A stretch of 64,000 nucleotides of DNA from NCBI RefSeq assembly GCF_026625645.1, contig NZ_CP113056.1, positions 1,678,501 to 1,742,500 of the forward strand, given 5' to 3'. Shown here one piece after another: positions 45,119-53,225 of this stretch. Under the pieces are notes generated by a model. It had not been told where the DNA came from, made no database searches, and saw only the letters and a list, made by a program, of their open reading frames with translations. Position 1 is the first letter of the stretch. Every line of letters starts with the position of its first letter. This DNA comes from Ancylobacter sp. SL191 (GTDB lineage: Bacteria; Pseudomonadota; Alphaproteobacteria; Rhizobiales; Xanthobacteraceae). A program made the translations under genes and the position numbers.

Positions 45119-45622
45119 CTAATGCCGCTCGAAGGCGGAGCGCAGCAGGCCGAGATGGGAGGCGACGGCGTTGGGCTGGGCGCTCTCCCCGCCGCGTATG
45201 GCGGCGTCGAACTGGGCGATCTGGCGCTGGAGATCGTAGCTGCGGCCGATCAGCGCGATCATCTCGTCGGGCAGCAGCGCCTCCTGCGCCGCATCAGCGG
45301 GCGTGCCCCGCAGATCGATCTTCAGCCGCTCGCGCAGGGCCGTCTCGACGGAAATCTCGCCCTCGGCGACGGCGCGCTGGAGCAGCAGCCAGGAGGCGAG
45401 CTGCATCAGCCGGGTGGAAAGGCGCATGCTCTGCTGGGCATAGGCGGCAAGCGCCCCGCGCGTCAGATCGCGGCTGGCCTTGCGGCCTTCCCCGTCGAGA
45501 TAGGCGGCGGCTTCTTCAACCAGCCGCATCCCCTCGCGAAACAGGGCGGCGAAGGCGGGGGAGGCGATGCGCCGCTCAGCGAGCTGGATCGGCTGATCGT
45601 CCCTGCTATCCGCTTTGTCCAT
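45119..45622 (-). CDS. rcdA: RcdA-like DUF1465 protein, protease-adaptor family
   Basis: A 167-residue all-helical protein. The DUF1465 pattern is visible: an N-terminal FAALFREGMRLVEEAAAYLDGEG, then RLSTRLMQLASWLLLQRAV and the late RSYDLQRQIAQFD. In Caulobacter the DUF1465 protein RcdA bridges the adaptors CpdR and PopA to ClpXP and is needed for timely CtrA degradation; I infer an equivalent role here. Its Caulobacter gene is CtrA-activated, and a full CtrA box lies 237 bases upstream here, although a terminator stands between. Length fits the family. I recall the family-to-name link rather than having run a search. Confidence 0.82.
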   Translation of the reverse strand: MDKADSRDDQPIQLAERRIASPAFAALFREGMRLVEEAAAYLDGEGRKASRDLTRGALAAYAQQSMRLSTRLMQLASWLLLQRAVAEGEISVETALRERLKIDLRGTPADAAQEALLPDEMIALIGRSYDLQRQIAQFDAAIRGGESAQPNAVASHLGLLRSAFERH

Positions 45623-45744
45623 GACGTCCGATCTGCCTGCTGCCCTGCCGTGCCGCGCCTGATGGCCATCCGACCCTCAGCACGATAACGCGTGAGACGG
45701 GGAATGGCAGCCGATGATGGCGCAGGATTGGCGAAAAACCGGGC

Positions 45745-45772
45745 GAAAAAAGAGCCGCCCAGAGGCGGCTCT
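45745..45772 (-). terminator. Intrinsic terminator on the minus strand upstream of rcdA
   Basis: Read on the minus strand: AGAGCCGCC, short loop, GGCGGCTCT, then six T. A clear Rho-independent terminator 131 bases beyond the DUF1192 stop. It ends either the DUF1192 transcript or a short RNA starting near the CtrA box. Confidence 0.85.
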
Positions 45773-45838
45773 AAAGTCTAGACAGGGATGCGTCAAACAG
45801 AGTGGACAGGGGCCACTCACGGTCAAAATGGACCATGC
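45745..45838 (-). ncRNA. Candidate small RNA between a CtrA box and a terminator
   Basis: About 90 bases. The upstream side holds TTAA-N7-TTAA at 45859-45873. The inside holds a stem-loop GAGTGG/CCACTC with a C-rich loop CCCCTGT (45800-45818). The end is the terminator at 45745-45772. The 5' end is a guess placed about 30 bases after the box. The alternative is that this is merely the 3' untranslated tail of DUF1192. Confidence 0.3.
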
Positions 45839-45858
45839 ACAGTAATAGATCGGAAAGC

Positions 45859-45873
45859 TTAATGGAGAGTTAA
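45859..45873. promoter_or_regulatory. Full CtrA-type box TTAA-N7-TTAA
   Basis: The sequence TTAATGGAGAGTTAA matches the alphaproteobacterial CtrA consensus exactly. It lies in the rcdA-DUF1192 gap, 30 bases past the DUF1192 stop and 237 bases before the rcdA start. TTAA is rare in this GC-rich DNA, so a perfect pair with seven-base spacing is unlikely by chance. The motif is nearly symmetric, so direction is not given. Confidence 0.65.
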
Positions 45874-45902
45874 AAACCGCTCCGCCGGGCCTATCCAGTG
45901 CT

Positions 45903-46106
45903 TCACCGCTTGAAGAAGTTCTCGGCCGCGACGCGCGAGGCGCGCTTGCCCGAGAGGGTGGCTTTCAGCCGCTCGATCTCGGCTTCCAGCAGGGCGACGC
46001 GCTCCTCGATCTCGGTCTCCGAGAGCACCGACAGGTCGCTGCCGATCTCATGCGCGGCCGGCTTCTTCTTCGGCGCGGCGCCGAAAACATCGTCCTCGAT
46101 GGCCAT
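45903..46106 (-). CDS. DUF1192 small protein
   Basis: A 67-residue protein: an N-terminal MAIEDDVFGAAPKKK block, then a single amphipathic helix LSETEIEERVALLEAEIERLKATL, the DUF1192 signature. Function unknown. AAGGAGACCC precedes the ATG. Divergent from the quinone-oxidoreductase gene, an arrangement I recall as common in Hyphomicrobiales. Transcription should end at the terminator 131 bases downstream. Confidence 0.88.
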   Translation of the reverse strand: MAIEDDVFGAAPKKKPAAHEIGSDLSVLSETEIEERVALLEAEIERLKATLSGKRASRVAAENFFKR

Positions 46107-46217
46107 GGCGGGTCTCCTTCTGCTCTGCCGGGAACTTAGGAGAGGCGGGCGCCGGTTGCCAGTGCGGGCGGCTTGACCTAGGTAGCCTTCCATCATCGAC
46201 CACGCGAGGGATGCACC

Positions 46218-47219
46218 GTGACCGATCTGCCCGCCACCATGACCGCCATCGGCCTGCCGACTCCCGGTGGCCCCGAGGCCCTGGTTCCCGAGCAGCGGCC
46301 GGTGCCCGCGCCCGGCAAGGGCGAAATCCTCGTCAAGGTGGCCGCCGCCGGCGTCAACCGGCCGGACGTGATGCAGCGCAAGGGTCTCTATCCGCCGCCG
46401 CCCGGCGCGCCGGATATTCCCGGCCTGGAGATCGCCGGCGAGGTGGTGACGCTCGGTGAAGGGGCCAGCCGCTTCGCGCTTGGCGACAAGGTGTGCGCGC
46501 TGGTCTCGGGCGGGGGCTATGCGCAGTACTGCGTGGCGGATGAGGCTTCCGCGCTCCCCGTGCCGGCCGGGCTTTCCATGGTGGAAGCGGCGGCGCTGCC
46601 GGAAACCTTCTTCACCGTCTGGACCAATGTGTTCGACCTCGCCGGGCTCAAGGCGGGTGAGAACTTCCTCGTTCACGGCGGCACGTCCGGCATCGGCACG
46701 ACGGCGATCCAGCTCGCCAAGGCGTTCGGCGCGACGGTGTTCACCACCGCCGGCAGCGCCGAGAAGTGCGAGGTCTGCCGCCAACTCGGCGCCGATGTCG
46801 CCATCGACTACAAGACCGAGGACTTCGTCGCAGTGGTGAAGGAAAAGAGCGGCGGCAAGGGCGCCCATGTCATCCTCGACATGGTGGGCGGCTCCTACAT
46901 AGCCCGCAATTACGAGGCGGCCTCGCCGCAGGGGCGCATCGTGCAGATCGCCTTCATGGAAGGCTCCAAGGTGCAGATCGACTATATGCGCCTGATGCTG
47001 AAGCGCCTCTCGCATATGGGTTCCACGCTGCGCTCGCGCCCCAAGGCCGAGAAGGCGGCGATTGCCGCTTCGCTCGCCGAAAAGGTCTGGCCGCTGATCG
47101 AGGCCGGCAAGGTCAAGCCGGTGATGGACCAGACCTTCCCGCTGGAGGAGGCGAGCAAGGCCCATGCCCGCATGGAGAGCAGCGCCCATATCGGCAAGAT
47201 CATGCTGACGGTGGGGTGA
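46218..47219 (+). CDS. Quinone oxidoreductase, zinc-free MDR family
   Basis: A 333-residue medium-chain reductase. The GroES-like N-domain (VAAAGVNRPDVMQRKGLYPPPPG) and the nucleotide-binding NFLVHGGTSGIGTTAIQLAKAFG are typical of NAD(P)H:quinone oxidoreductases of the PIG3/TP53I3-like subgroup, which lack catalytic and structural zinc cysteines. The GTG at 46218 (MTDLPATMTAIGLP) follows a GAGGGA; an internal ATG seven codons on is an alternative start. Divergent from DUF1192. Physiological electron acceptor unknown. Confidence 0.88.
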   Translation: MTDLPATMTAIGLPTPGGPEALVPEQRPVPAPGKGEILVKVAAAGVNRPDVMQRKGLYPPPPGAPDIPGLEIAGEVVTLGEGASRFALGDKVCALVSGGGYAQYCVADEASALPVPAGLSMVEAAALPETFFTVWTNVFDLAGLKAGENFLVHGGTSGIGTTAIQLAKAFGATVFTTAGSAEKCEVCRQLGADVAIDYKTEDFVAVVKEKSGGKGAHVILDMVGGSYIARNYEAASPQGRIVQIAFMEGSKVQIDYMRLMLKRLSHMGSTLRSRPKAEKAAIAASLAEKVWPLIEAGKVKPVMDQTFPLEEASKAHARMESSAHIGKIMLTVG

Positions 47220-47227
47220 GCCTTTCC

Positions 47228-47319
47228 CGTCATCCCGGACGGCCCCAGGCTGCGCCGGGAGCGTCGCCGGAAGGGTCAGCGATCCCGGCTGAACGCGTCG
47301 CGTCGGCCGGGATGACGCA
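47228..47319. repeat. Dispersed palindromic intergenic repeat, copy 4
   Basis: Contains CCCGTCATCCCGGACGGCCC and the right module GATCCCGGCTGAACGCGTCG ... CGGCCGGGATGACGC. It lies after the quinone-oxidoreductase stop and before the 6S RNA promoter, on the same layout as copies 1 and 2. Together with the 6S RNA it fills the 344-base gap before the next gene. Confidence 0.75.
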
Positions 47320-47395
47320 GGGCGCTCGCGAAAACCTGTTCGCCATCCGCCCATCGCCACTGGCAATCCGCCGCGCCGCGTCCTAGATTTGTCAT

Positions 47396-47552
47396 GCGGG
47401 GCTGCGAGGTTCGTCAGGAGAACATATTCCCCGGGGCCTTATCGATCTCAAAGGGAGCTGTCCCTGACCGGACCCGTGGGTCCGGACACACGGCGCCCAC
47501 CTACGTTGTAGGTTCCCGGGATCGATCCTCCAACGGCCATTGTGGCTCCGCA
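47396..47552 (+). ncRNA. ssrS: 6S RNA, regulator of RNA polymerase
   Basis: 6S RNA mimics an open promoter and binds sigma-70 RNA polymerase. The 5' end GCGGGGCTGC pairs with the 3' end GTGGCTCCGC (10 bp with wobble pairs), and inner GAGG pairs with CCTC, leaving a large internal bubble. The apical part contains the perfect hairpin CCGGACCC/GGGTCCGG and CCTAC/GTAGG, and the ATTCCCCGGGG and TTCCCGGGAT strands are complementary. A -10-like TAGATT lies just upstream. It directly precedes 5-formyltetrahydrofolate cyclo-ligase, the usual 6S neighbour. Ends are approximate. Confidence 0.8.
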
Positions 47553-47563
47553 CTCATCTGATC

Positions 47564-48172
47564 ATGCCACATTCCCCCGACGCATCCCCCGACAAGGCCA
47601 GCCTGCGCGCCATCGCGCTCGCCCGCCGTGCCGCGCTCGACGCGCCGACGCGGGCCGCCGCGGCGGAAGCCGCCGCCGATCACGCCATGGCATGGCTGGG
47701 CGAGGTGGCGGGCGAGATCGTCTCGGTCTTCTCTCCCATCGGACAGGAAATCGCCACCGAGCCGCTGATCCGCCGCCTGCGCGCGGCTGGCGCCAAGATC
47801 GCGCTGCCCGTCGTGCTGGCGTCGGGCAAGCCGCTGATCTTCCGGCTGTGGGAGCCCGGCGTCGAGCTTGTCGCCACCTCCGGTCCCGGCCGGATGCGCA
47901 TTCCCGCCCCACCCGAGAGCGCGCCCGCCGTGGCGCCGGATGTGCTGATCGTGCCGCTCGCCGGTTTCGATGCACGCGGCCATCGCCTCGGCTATGGTGC
48001 CGGCTTCTATGACCGCACGCTCGCTCTGCTGCGCCGCGCCAAGCGCATCGAGGCGATTGGCTACGCCTTCGCCGTGCAGCAACTCCCCGACGTTCCCGAC
48101 GAGCCGCATGACGAACGGCTTGACGCCGTCGCCACCGATGCCGGCATCATCCGCGTGGTAGCGGAGGACTGA
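47564..48172 (+). CDS. 5-formyltetrahydrofolate cyclo-ligase
   Basis: A 202-residue ATP-dependent enzyme returning 5-formyl-THF to the active folate pool as 5,10-methenyl-THF. The family pattern is visible: FSPIGQEIATEPLIRRL, then the C-terminal VLIVPLAGFDARGHRLGYGAGFYDRTL and DAVATDAGII. The ATG at 47564 follows the 6S RNA 3' end by 11 bases, so both probably arise from one transcript that is processed. A YmdB-type phosphodiesterase gene follows after three bases. Confidence 0.94.
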   Translation: MPHSPDASPDKASLRAIALARRAALDAPTRAAAAEAAADHAMAWLGEVAGEIVSVFSPIGQEIATEPLIRRLRAAGAKIALPVVLASGKPLIFRLWEPGVELVATSGPGRMRIPAPPESAPAVAPDVLIVPLAGFDARGHRLGYGAGFYDRTLALLRRAKRIEAIGYAFAVQQLPDVPDEPHDERLDAVATDAGIIRVVAED

Positions 48173-48175
48173 TTA

Positions 48176-48991
48176 GTGCGCATTCTGTTTCTCGGTGACG
48201 TGGTCGGGCGGGTCGGCCGGCAAATGGTGCTCGATCATCTGCCCGGACTGCGGCGCGATTGGGCGCTGGATTTCGTCGTGGTGAACGGCGAGAATGCCGC
48301 TGGCGGCTTCGGCATCACCGAGGCGATCTATGACGAGTTTCTCGAGGCCGGCGCCGATGCCGTCACCCTCGGCAACCATGCCTTCGACCAGCGCGAGGCG
48401 CTGGTGTTCATCGAGCGCGCGCCCCGCCTCATTCGCCCGGCCAACTACCCGCCGGGCACGCCCGGACGCGGGGCGGCGCTGATCGAGGCGCAGAACGGGG
48501 CGCGGGTGCTGGTCGTCAACATGATGGGCCGCGCCTTTATGGACCCGATGGACGACCCCTTCGCCGCCATCGACCGCGAGCTCGACGCCGGCCCGCTCGG
48601 TCTCGTCTCCGACGCGGTCATCATCGACTTCCACGCCGAGACCACCAGCGAGAAGCAGGCCTTCGGCCATTGGTGCGACGGGCGCGCGAGCCTCGTCATC
48701 GGCACCCATACCCATGTGCCGACCGCCGACCACCGTATCCTGCCCGGGGGCACCGCCTACATGACCGATGTCGGCATGTGCGGCTGCTATGACGGGGTGA
48801 TCGGCATGGACAAGGAAGAGCCGCTGCGCCGCTTCACCCGCAAGATCGGCTCCTCCCGCTTCGAGCCGGCGCAAGGGTCGGGCACGCTCTCGGGCCTCGC
48901 GGTCGAGACGGATGGCGCCGGGCGCGCTGTGGCGGTCGCTCCGGTGCGGATCGGCGGGGCGCTGGCGCCTTCCGTGCCGGATTTCTGGTAG
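48176..48991 (+). CDS. YmdB-family metallophosphoesterase
   Basis: A 271-residue calcineurin-like phosphodiesterase of the TIGR00282/YmdB group, active in relatives on 2',3'-cyclic nucleotides and other phosphodiesters. Metal ligands are visible in FLGDVVGRVGR, VNGENAAGGFGI, TLGNHAFDQ, IDFHAETTSEK and GTHTHVPTADHRIL. A GTG start follows the cyclo-ligase stop by three bases, indicating an operon; this pair is conserved in many alphaproteobacteria. Length is standard. Confidence 0.93.
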   Translation: MRILFLGDVVGRVGRQMVLDHLPGLRRDWALDFVVVNGENAAGGFGITEAIYDEFLEAGADAVTLGNHAFDQREALVFIERAPRLIRPANYPPGTPGRGAALIEAQNGARVLVVNMMGRAFMDPMDDPFAAIDRELDAGPLGLVSDAVIIDFHAETTSEKQAFGHWCDGRASLVIGTHTHVPTADHRILPGGTAYMTDVGMCGCYDGVIGMDKEEPLRRFTRKIGSSRFEPAQGSGTLSGLAVETDGAGRAVAVAPVRIGGALAPSVPDFW

Positions 48992-49135
48992 GCGCTTTCC
49001 GGCGAGGCCTGATCCCAGCGCCGTTGTGCGCTGCGCCTTTACGCGCGCCCGCCCTCTCGCCTATAAGCCGCGCACCCAATCTGTCAGTGTTGAGACGCCT
49101 GCGGGGCTTTCCGCCGGCGCGACGTGGAGGCGGCC

Positions 49136-49882
49136 ATGGCCGGGCATTCGCAATTCAAGAACATCATGCACCGCAAGGGCAAGCAGGACGCGGTGCGCTC
49201 CAAGCTGTTCTCCAAGCTGGCGCGTGAAATCACCGTGGCCGCCAAGCTCGGCCTGCCGGACCCGGCGATGAACCCGCGCCTGCGCGCCGCCATCCTCGCG
49301 GCCCGCGCCGAGAACATGCCCAAGGACAATATCGACCGCGCCATCAAGAAGGCGCAGGGCGGCGACGCGGAGAACTATGACGAAATCCGCTATGAGGGCT
49401 ACGGCCCCGGCGGCGTCGCCGTCATCGTCGAGGCGCTGACCGACAACCGCAACCGCACCGCCTCGGAAGTGCGCTCCAACTTCACCAAGTCCGGCGGCTC
49501 GCTGGCCGAGACCGGCGCGGTGTCCTTCATGTTCGACCGCATCGGCGTGGTCGAGTTCGATGCCGCCAAGGCCTCGGCCGACGCCATGCTGGAAGCCGCC
49601 ATCGACGCTGGCGCCGACGACGTCTCCTCCGACGAGAACGGCCATGAGGTGACCACCTCGATCGAGAACCTGCATGAGGTCGCCCGCGCGCTCGAAGCCA
49701 AGTTCGGGGAGCCCCGCAAGTCCGGCCTCGTCTGGCGCCCGCAGAACACCGTGGCGGTGGATGACGAGGTGGCCGAGAAGCTGGTACGCCTCGTCGACAC
49801 GCTGAACGACAATGACGACGTGCAGAACGTCTACGCCAATTTCGAGCTGTCCGACGCCTTCATGGCAAAGATGGGCGACTGA
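49136..49882 (+). CDS. YebC/PmpR family protein
   Basis: A 248-residue protein with the invariant start [18 protein letters not shown], the block [19 protein letters not shown] and the central [23 protein letters not shown]. YebC proteins were long called transcriptional regulators; recent work links members to translation of proline-rich stretches. GTGGAGGCGGCC precedes the ATG at 49136. In proteobacteria yebC often stands before ruvC; here two transporter genes separate it from ruvC. Confidence 0.95.
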   Translation: MAGHSQFKNIMHRKGKQDAVRSKLFSKLAREITVAAKLGLPDPAMNPRLRAAILAARAENMPKDNIDRAIKKAQGGDAENYDEIRYEGYGPGGVAVIVEALTDNRNRTASEVRSNFTKSGGSLAETGAVSFMFDRIGVVEFDAAKASADAMLEAAIDAGADDVSSDENGHEVTTSIENLHEVARALEAKFGEPRKSGLVWRPQNTVAVDDEVAEKLVRLVDTLNDNDDVQNVYANFELSDAFMAKMGD

Positions 49883-49898
49883 GCGCCCGTTGAGCGAA

Positions 49899-50000
49899 CG
49901 TCATCCCGGACGGCCGGAGGCCGATCCGGGATCCGCCATCTTCACCACCTCATATCCGCCTCACCGCGTCATCCCCGGGCTTGACCCGGGGCTCCACGTC
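49899..50000. repeat. Dispersed palindromic intergenic repeat, copy 5, plus a second hairpin
   Basis: 49899-49934 holds CGTCATCCCGGACGGCCGG and CCGATCCGGGATC, a stem like copy 1. A related stem, CATCCCCGGGCTTGACCCGGGGCTCC, follows at about 49969-49995. It lies between the convergent ends of yebC and the TauE-like gene. Confidence 0.75.
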
Positions 50001-50042
50001 TTTGGCTGGGTTGGTGGCGGGACATGGCTGGCTTGCGGCGTC

Positions 50043-50789
50043 CTACCGCCCCAGCAGTCCATCGAAGATCGGCAGGCTGGCGAGGGCCGCCAGACCGATG
50101 ATCCCGTAGGCGACGCGGCGGAAATGGTCGTCACTGGCGCCCCGGAAGGCGCGGTTGCCGGTGAACAGCCCCACGGCATAAGCCGGTCCTAGGATCAGCG
50201 ACAGCAGCCCGACCTCGTGCGTGATCATGCCGCTCACCGCATAGGCGGTGCCAGAGGAGAGCGTCGCCAGCGCGAAGAAGCCGAAAAGGTTCGCCCGCAC
50301 CACGGACGACGGCTGGCCGCTGCCGAGCCAATAGGCCACCACCGGCGGGCCGGACATCTGCGCGGCACCGCCGAGCACCCCCGCCAGCAGGCCGACGCCA
50401 AAGGTGGTGGGCAGGCCGTGGCCGCCGCTGTGCCGCCAGCCGGAGACCAGCAGCGCCAGCATCGCCAGCGATAGGGCGGCGAAGAACCAGCGCAGCACCA
50501 GCGGGTCGATCCAGCCGAGAATGGCGACGCCCAGCGGCACCGTTAGCACCGCGCCGGCCGCCAGCGGGGCGACCTGCCGCCACATGCAGGCGCGGAAGGC
50601 CTGAATGAGAAAGGGCAAGGTGAGCGCGGTGTCGATCACCAGCAGCGTCGGCGCGGCGATGCGCGGCCCGTAGACGGCGCTGACCAGCGGCACGAAGATC
50701 AGCGCGCCACCAAAGCCGGAGAAGCCGCGGGTGACGCCGGCAATGAGAGCGGTGAGGACGGCCCAGACGAGGACCACGTCGAACGTCAT
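50043..50789 (-). CDS. TauE/SafE-type membrane transporter
   Basis: A 248-residue membrane protein with about eight hydrophobic helices, among them VVLVWAVLTALIAGVTRGFSG, APTLLVIDTALTLPFLI, VLRWFFAALSLAMLALLV and FGFFALATLSSGTAYAV. The N-terminal TRGFSGFGGALIFVPLV and the GVLGGAAQMSGPPVVAYWL repeat half are typical of the TauE/SafE family of sulfite or organosulfonate exporters; the substrate here is unknown. The start at 50789 (MTFDVVLVWAV) begins helix 1. Divergent from the EamA gene. Confidence 0.88.
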   Translation of the reverse strand: MTFDVVLVWAVLTALIAGVTRGFSGFGGALIFVPLVSAVYGPRIAAPTLLVIDTALTLPFLIQAFRACMWRQVAPLAAGAVLTVPLGVAILGWIDPLVLRWFFAALSLAMLALLVSGWRHSGGHGLPTTFGVGLLAGVLGGAAQMSGPPVVAYWLGSGQPSSVVRANLFGFFALATLSSGTAYAVSGMITHEVGLLSLILGPAYAVGLFTGNRAFRGASDDHFRRVAYGIIGLAALASLPIFDGLLGR

Positions 50790-51015
50790 GGGAAAGGCAC
50801 CGCGAGCGCCGGATGGCGCGACCCGCTGAGACCTATAAGCCGCTCCCATGCGGGTCAATGCCGCCGGGCGGCCGCGATCCATGAGTTTTCACGAAGCTGC
50901 GGATCGACAAAACTGATTTGCGCCCGCCCGCCGCGCGCCCCACATTCGGCCCCGACACGCCGCCGCGCGGCACCCCTCAGAGCGTCGCCCCGCGCGGGCG
51001 GCCCGGAACGTCATC

Positions 51016-51957
51016 ATGACCAAGCCTGTCGCGTCCGCCGCCCCCGTTCGAGCGGCCGACACCGATTTTCGTGACCGCCTGCTGGGCTATGGCGGCGCGC
51101 TGCTCGCCATCACCATCTGGGGCGGCTGGATCGTCTCCACCCGCCATGCGGTGCATGGCCATCTGCCGCCGGCGACCGTCGGCTGGCTGCGCTTTGTCGT
51201 GGCGGCGGTGGTGCTGGCTCCCGCCTGGCTACGGGTCGGCCTTTGGCCGAAGCGCAACGCGCTGCCCTTCATGATGTGCTTCCTCGGCGCGGGCGGCATT
51301 TTCTTCTTGGTCGTCGCCAATGCCATGCGCTTCGTGCCCGCCGCCGATGTCGGCCCACTCCTGCCCGGCACCATGCCGCTCATCGTGGCGGCGATTTCGG
51401 TGCTGGTGCTGCATGAAAGGCTGAGCACGGCGCGGCTGATCGGTTTCATCTGCATCGCGCTCGGCGTCGTGACCCTCGGCGGGCGCGGGCTGCTCTACCC
51501 GGAGGATGGCGCCTGGCGCGGCCATCTCCTGCTGCTCACCGGCGCCGGCATGTGGGCCTGCTACACGCTGGCCTTCCGCCATACCGGCATGAAGGTCACG
51601 GAGACGGTGGGCCTTGTCGGCCTCTGGTCGACGGTGATCCTCACCCCCGTCGGCCTGCCGGGTGTGATCGACGCGGTGCAGGCGGGCTATGGGCGGGAGG
51701 TGCTGATCCAGCTCGTCATGCAGGGCTTCCTCGCCGGCGTCGTTGCGCTGATCGGTTTCGGTACGGCAATCGAGAAGCTCGGCTCCTCGCGCGCGGCGGC
51801 CTTCACCGGGCTGGTGCCGGCGCTCGCCGCGCTGATCGCCATTCCCGTGCTGGGCGAACATCCCGATATGGCGGCGATCATCGGCGTCATCGCCACGGGC
51901 GTCGGCGTCGCGCTGGCGAGCGGGGCCTTCGCCTTGCGCCGCCGGGCCGCGCGTTAA
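51016..51957 (+). CDS. EamA-family (DMT) transporter
   Basis: A 313-residue inner-membrane protein with about ten helices in two EamA halves. The first half starts YGGALLAITIWGGWIVSTRHAV and holds the conserved PGTMPLIVAAISVLVLHERLS. The second holds GSSRAAAFTGLVPALAALIAIPVLGEHP. The family exports amino acids and other metabolites; cargo is not predictable. A cytosolic N-terminal tail of about 20 residues precedes helix 1. Divergent from the TauE-like gene, and 97 bases before ruvC. Confidence 0.92.
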   Translation: MTKPVASAAPVRAADTDFRDRLLGYGGALLAITIWGGWIVSTRHAVHGHLPPATVGWLRFVVAAVVLAPAWLRVGLWPKRNALPFMMCFLGAGGIFFLVVANAMRFVPAADVGPLLPGTMPLIVAAISVLVLHERLSTARLIGFICIALGVVTLGGRGLLYPEDGAWRGHLLLLTGAGMWACYTLAFRHTGMKVTETVGLVGLWSTVILTPVGLPGVIDAVQAGYGREVLIQLVMQGFLAGVVALIGFGTAIEKLGSSRAAAFTGLVPALAALIAIPVLGEHPDMAAIIGVIATGVGVALASGAFALRRRAAR

Positions 51958-52054
51958 CCGGCGGTTCACCATGCCGGCCAGCGGCGGCCTCGCGTGGGGC
52001 TCACGGCCGGTCTCGGCACTAGGCGTTCGTCCTTTGTTCGACTACGCCTAGGGC

Positions 52055-52594
52055 ATGGCGCCCGCTCCGATTCGCATTCTCGGCCTTGATCCCGGCCTTC
52101 GCCGCACTGGCTGGGGGGTGATCGAGGCTGTCGGCACGCGCCTTGTCTTCATTGCCTGCGGCACGGTGATGCCGCCGGAGGAGGGGGAGCTGGCGAACCG
52201 CCTCGCCTATCTCCACACCGAGCTCGCGAGCGTGCTGCGCGCCTTTACGCCGGACGAGGCGGCGGTGGAGGAAACCTTCGTCAACATGAACCCGGCCTCG
52301 ACGCTCAAGCTCGGCCAGGCGCGCGGCGTGGTCATGGTCACGCCGGCCCTCGCGGGCGTCCCGGTCGCCGAATATGCCGCGCTCTTGGTGAAGAAGACCG
52401 TGGTCGGCGCGGGCCGTGCCGACAAGGCGCAGATCCGCATGATGATGAAGGTGCTGTTGCCGCAGGCCGATTTCGAGACCGACGACGCGGCGGATGCGCT
52501 TGCGGTTGCCGTCACCCACGCCCAGCATAGGGGCATGGCGGCGCTGAAGGCCCGTACCGCCGCGCAGCTCGGCGCCCGGGTCGTGGCGCGATGA
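52055..52594 (+). CDS. ruvC: Holliday junction endonuclease RuvC
   Basis: A 179-residue resolvase that nicks Holliday junctions symmetrically. The catalytic acidic residues are D12 ([12 protein letters not shown]), E72 or E73 ([10 protein letters not shown]), D144 and D147 ([11 protein letters not shown]), matching the RuvC quartet. Start [14 protein letters not shown] fits. It is followed by ruvA after 13 bases, then a membrane-protein gene and ruvB, all likely one transcript. Confidence 0.97.
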   Translation: MAPAPIRILGLDPGLRRTGWGVIEAVGTRLVFIACGTVMPPEEGELANRLAYLHTELASVLRAFTPDEAAVEETFVNMNPASTLKLGQARGVVMVTPALAGVPVAEYAALLVKKTVVGAGRADKAQIRMMMKVLLPQADFETDDAADALAVAVTHAQHRGMAALKARTAAQLGARVVAR

Positions 52595-52607
52595 AGGACG
52601 TTACCCC

Positions 52608-53225
52608 GTGATCGGCAAACTTAAGGGCATCGTCGATTCCTATGGCGAGGACCATGTGATCCTCGACGTGCAGGGCGTCGGCTATCTCGTCCATTGCTCG
52701 GGCCGCACCCAGCAGGCGCTGCCCGCGCCGGGCGAGGCCGCGACCCTGTTCATCGAGACCTTCGTGCGCGAGGACATGATCCGCCTCTACGGTTTCGTCT
52801 CGCCGGCGGAGAAGGCGTGGTTCCTGCTTTTGCAGAATGTGCAGGGCGTCGGCGCCAAGGTGGCGCTCAACGTGCTCTCGACGCTCTCGCCCTCCGAGCT
52901 CGCCAATGCGGTGGCGGTGGGCGACAAAGCCATGGTGTCCCGCGCCAATGGCGTCGGCCCCAAGGTCGCCGCCCGTATCGTCGCCGAGTTGAAGGACAAG
53001 GCGCCGGGCTTCTCGACCGTCGATCCGATCGTCGCGGGACTCGCCGCGCAGCTTGAGGACCGCAATGCGCCCGCGCCGGTGGCCGATGCGGTCTCGGCGC
53101 TGGTCAATCTCGGCTACGCCCAGCTTCAGGCCAGCGTGGCGGTGGCGGCGGCGCTGCGCGAGGCGGGGGAAGGGGCCGATACGGCGCGGCTCATCCGCCT
53201 CGGCCTCAAGGAGCTCGCCCGATGA
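52608..53225 (+). CDS. ruvA: Holliday junction branch-migration subunit RuvA
   Basis: A 205-residue junction-binding protein. Domain I begins [26 protein letters not shown]. The two helix-hairpin-helix motifs are in [15 protein letters not shown] and [16 protein letters not shown], and the C-terminal UBA-like domain III that contacts RuvB ends [15 protein letters not shown] start was chosen because it begins the invariant domain I. Overlaps the following membrane-protein gene by four bases. Confidence 0.97.
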   Translation: MIGKLKGIVDSYGEDHVILDVQGVGYLVHCSGRTQQALPAPGEAATLFIETFVREDMIRLYGFVSPAEKAWFLLLQNVQGVGAKVALNVLSTLSPSELANAVAVGDKAMVSRANGVGPKVAARIVAELKDKAPGFSTVDPIVAGLAAQLEDRNAPAPVADAVSALVNLGYAQLQASVAVAAALREAGEGADTARLIRLGLKELAR

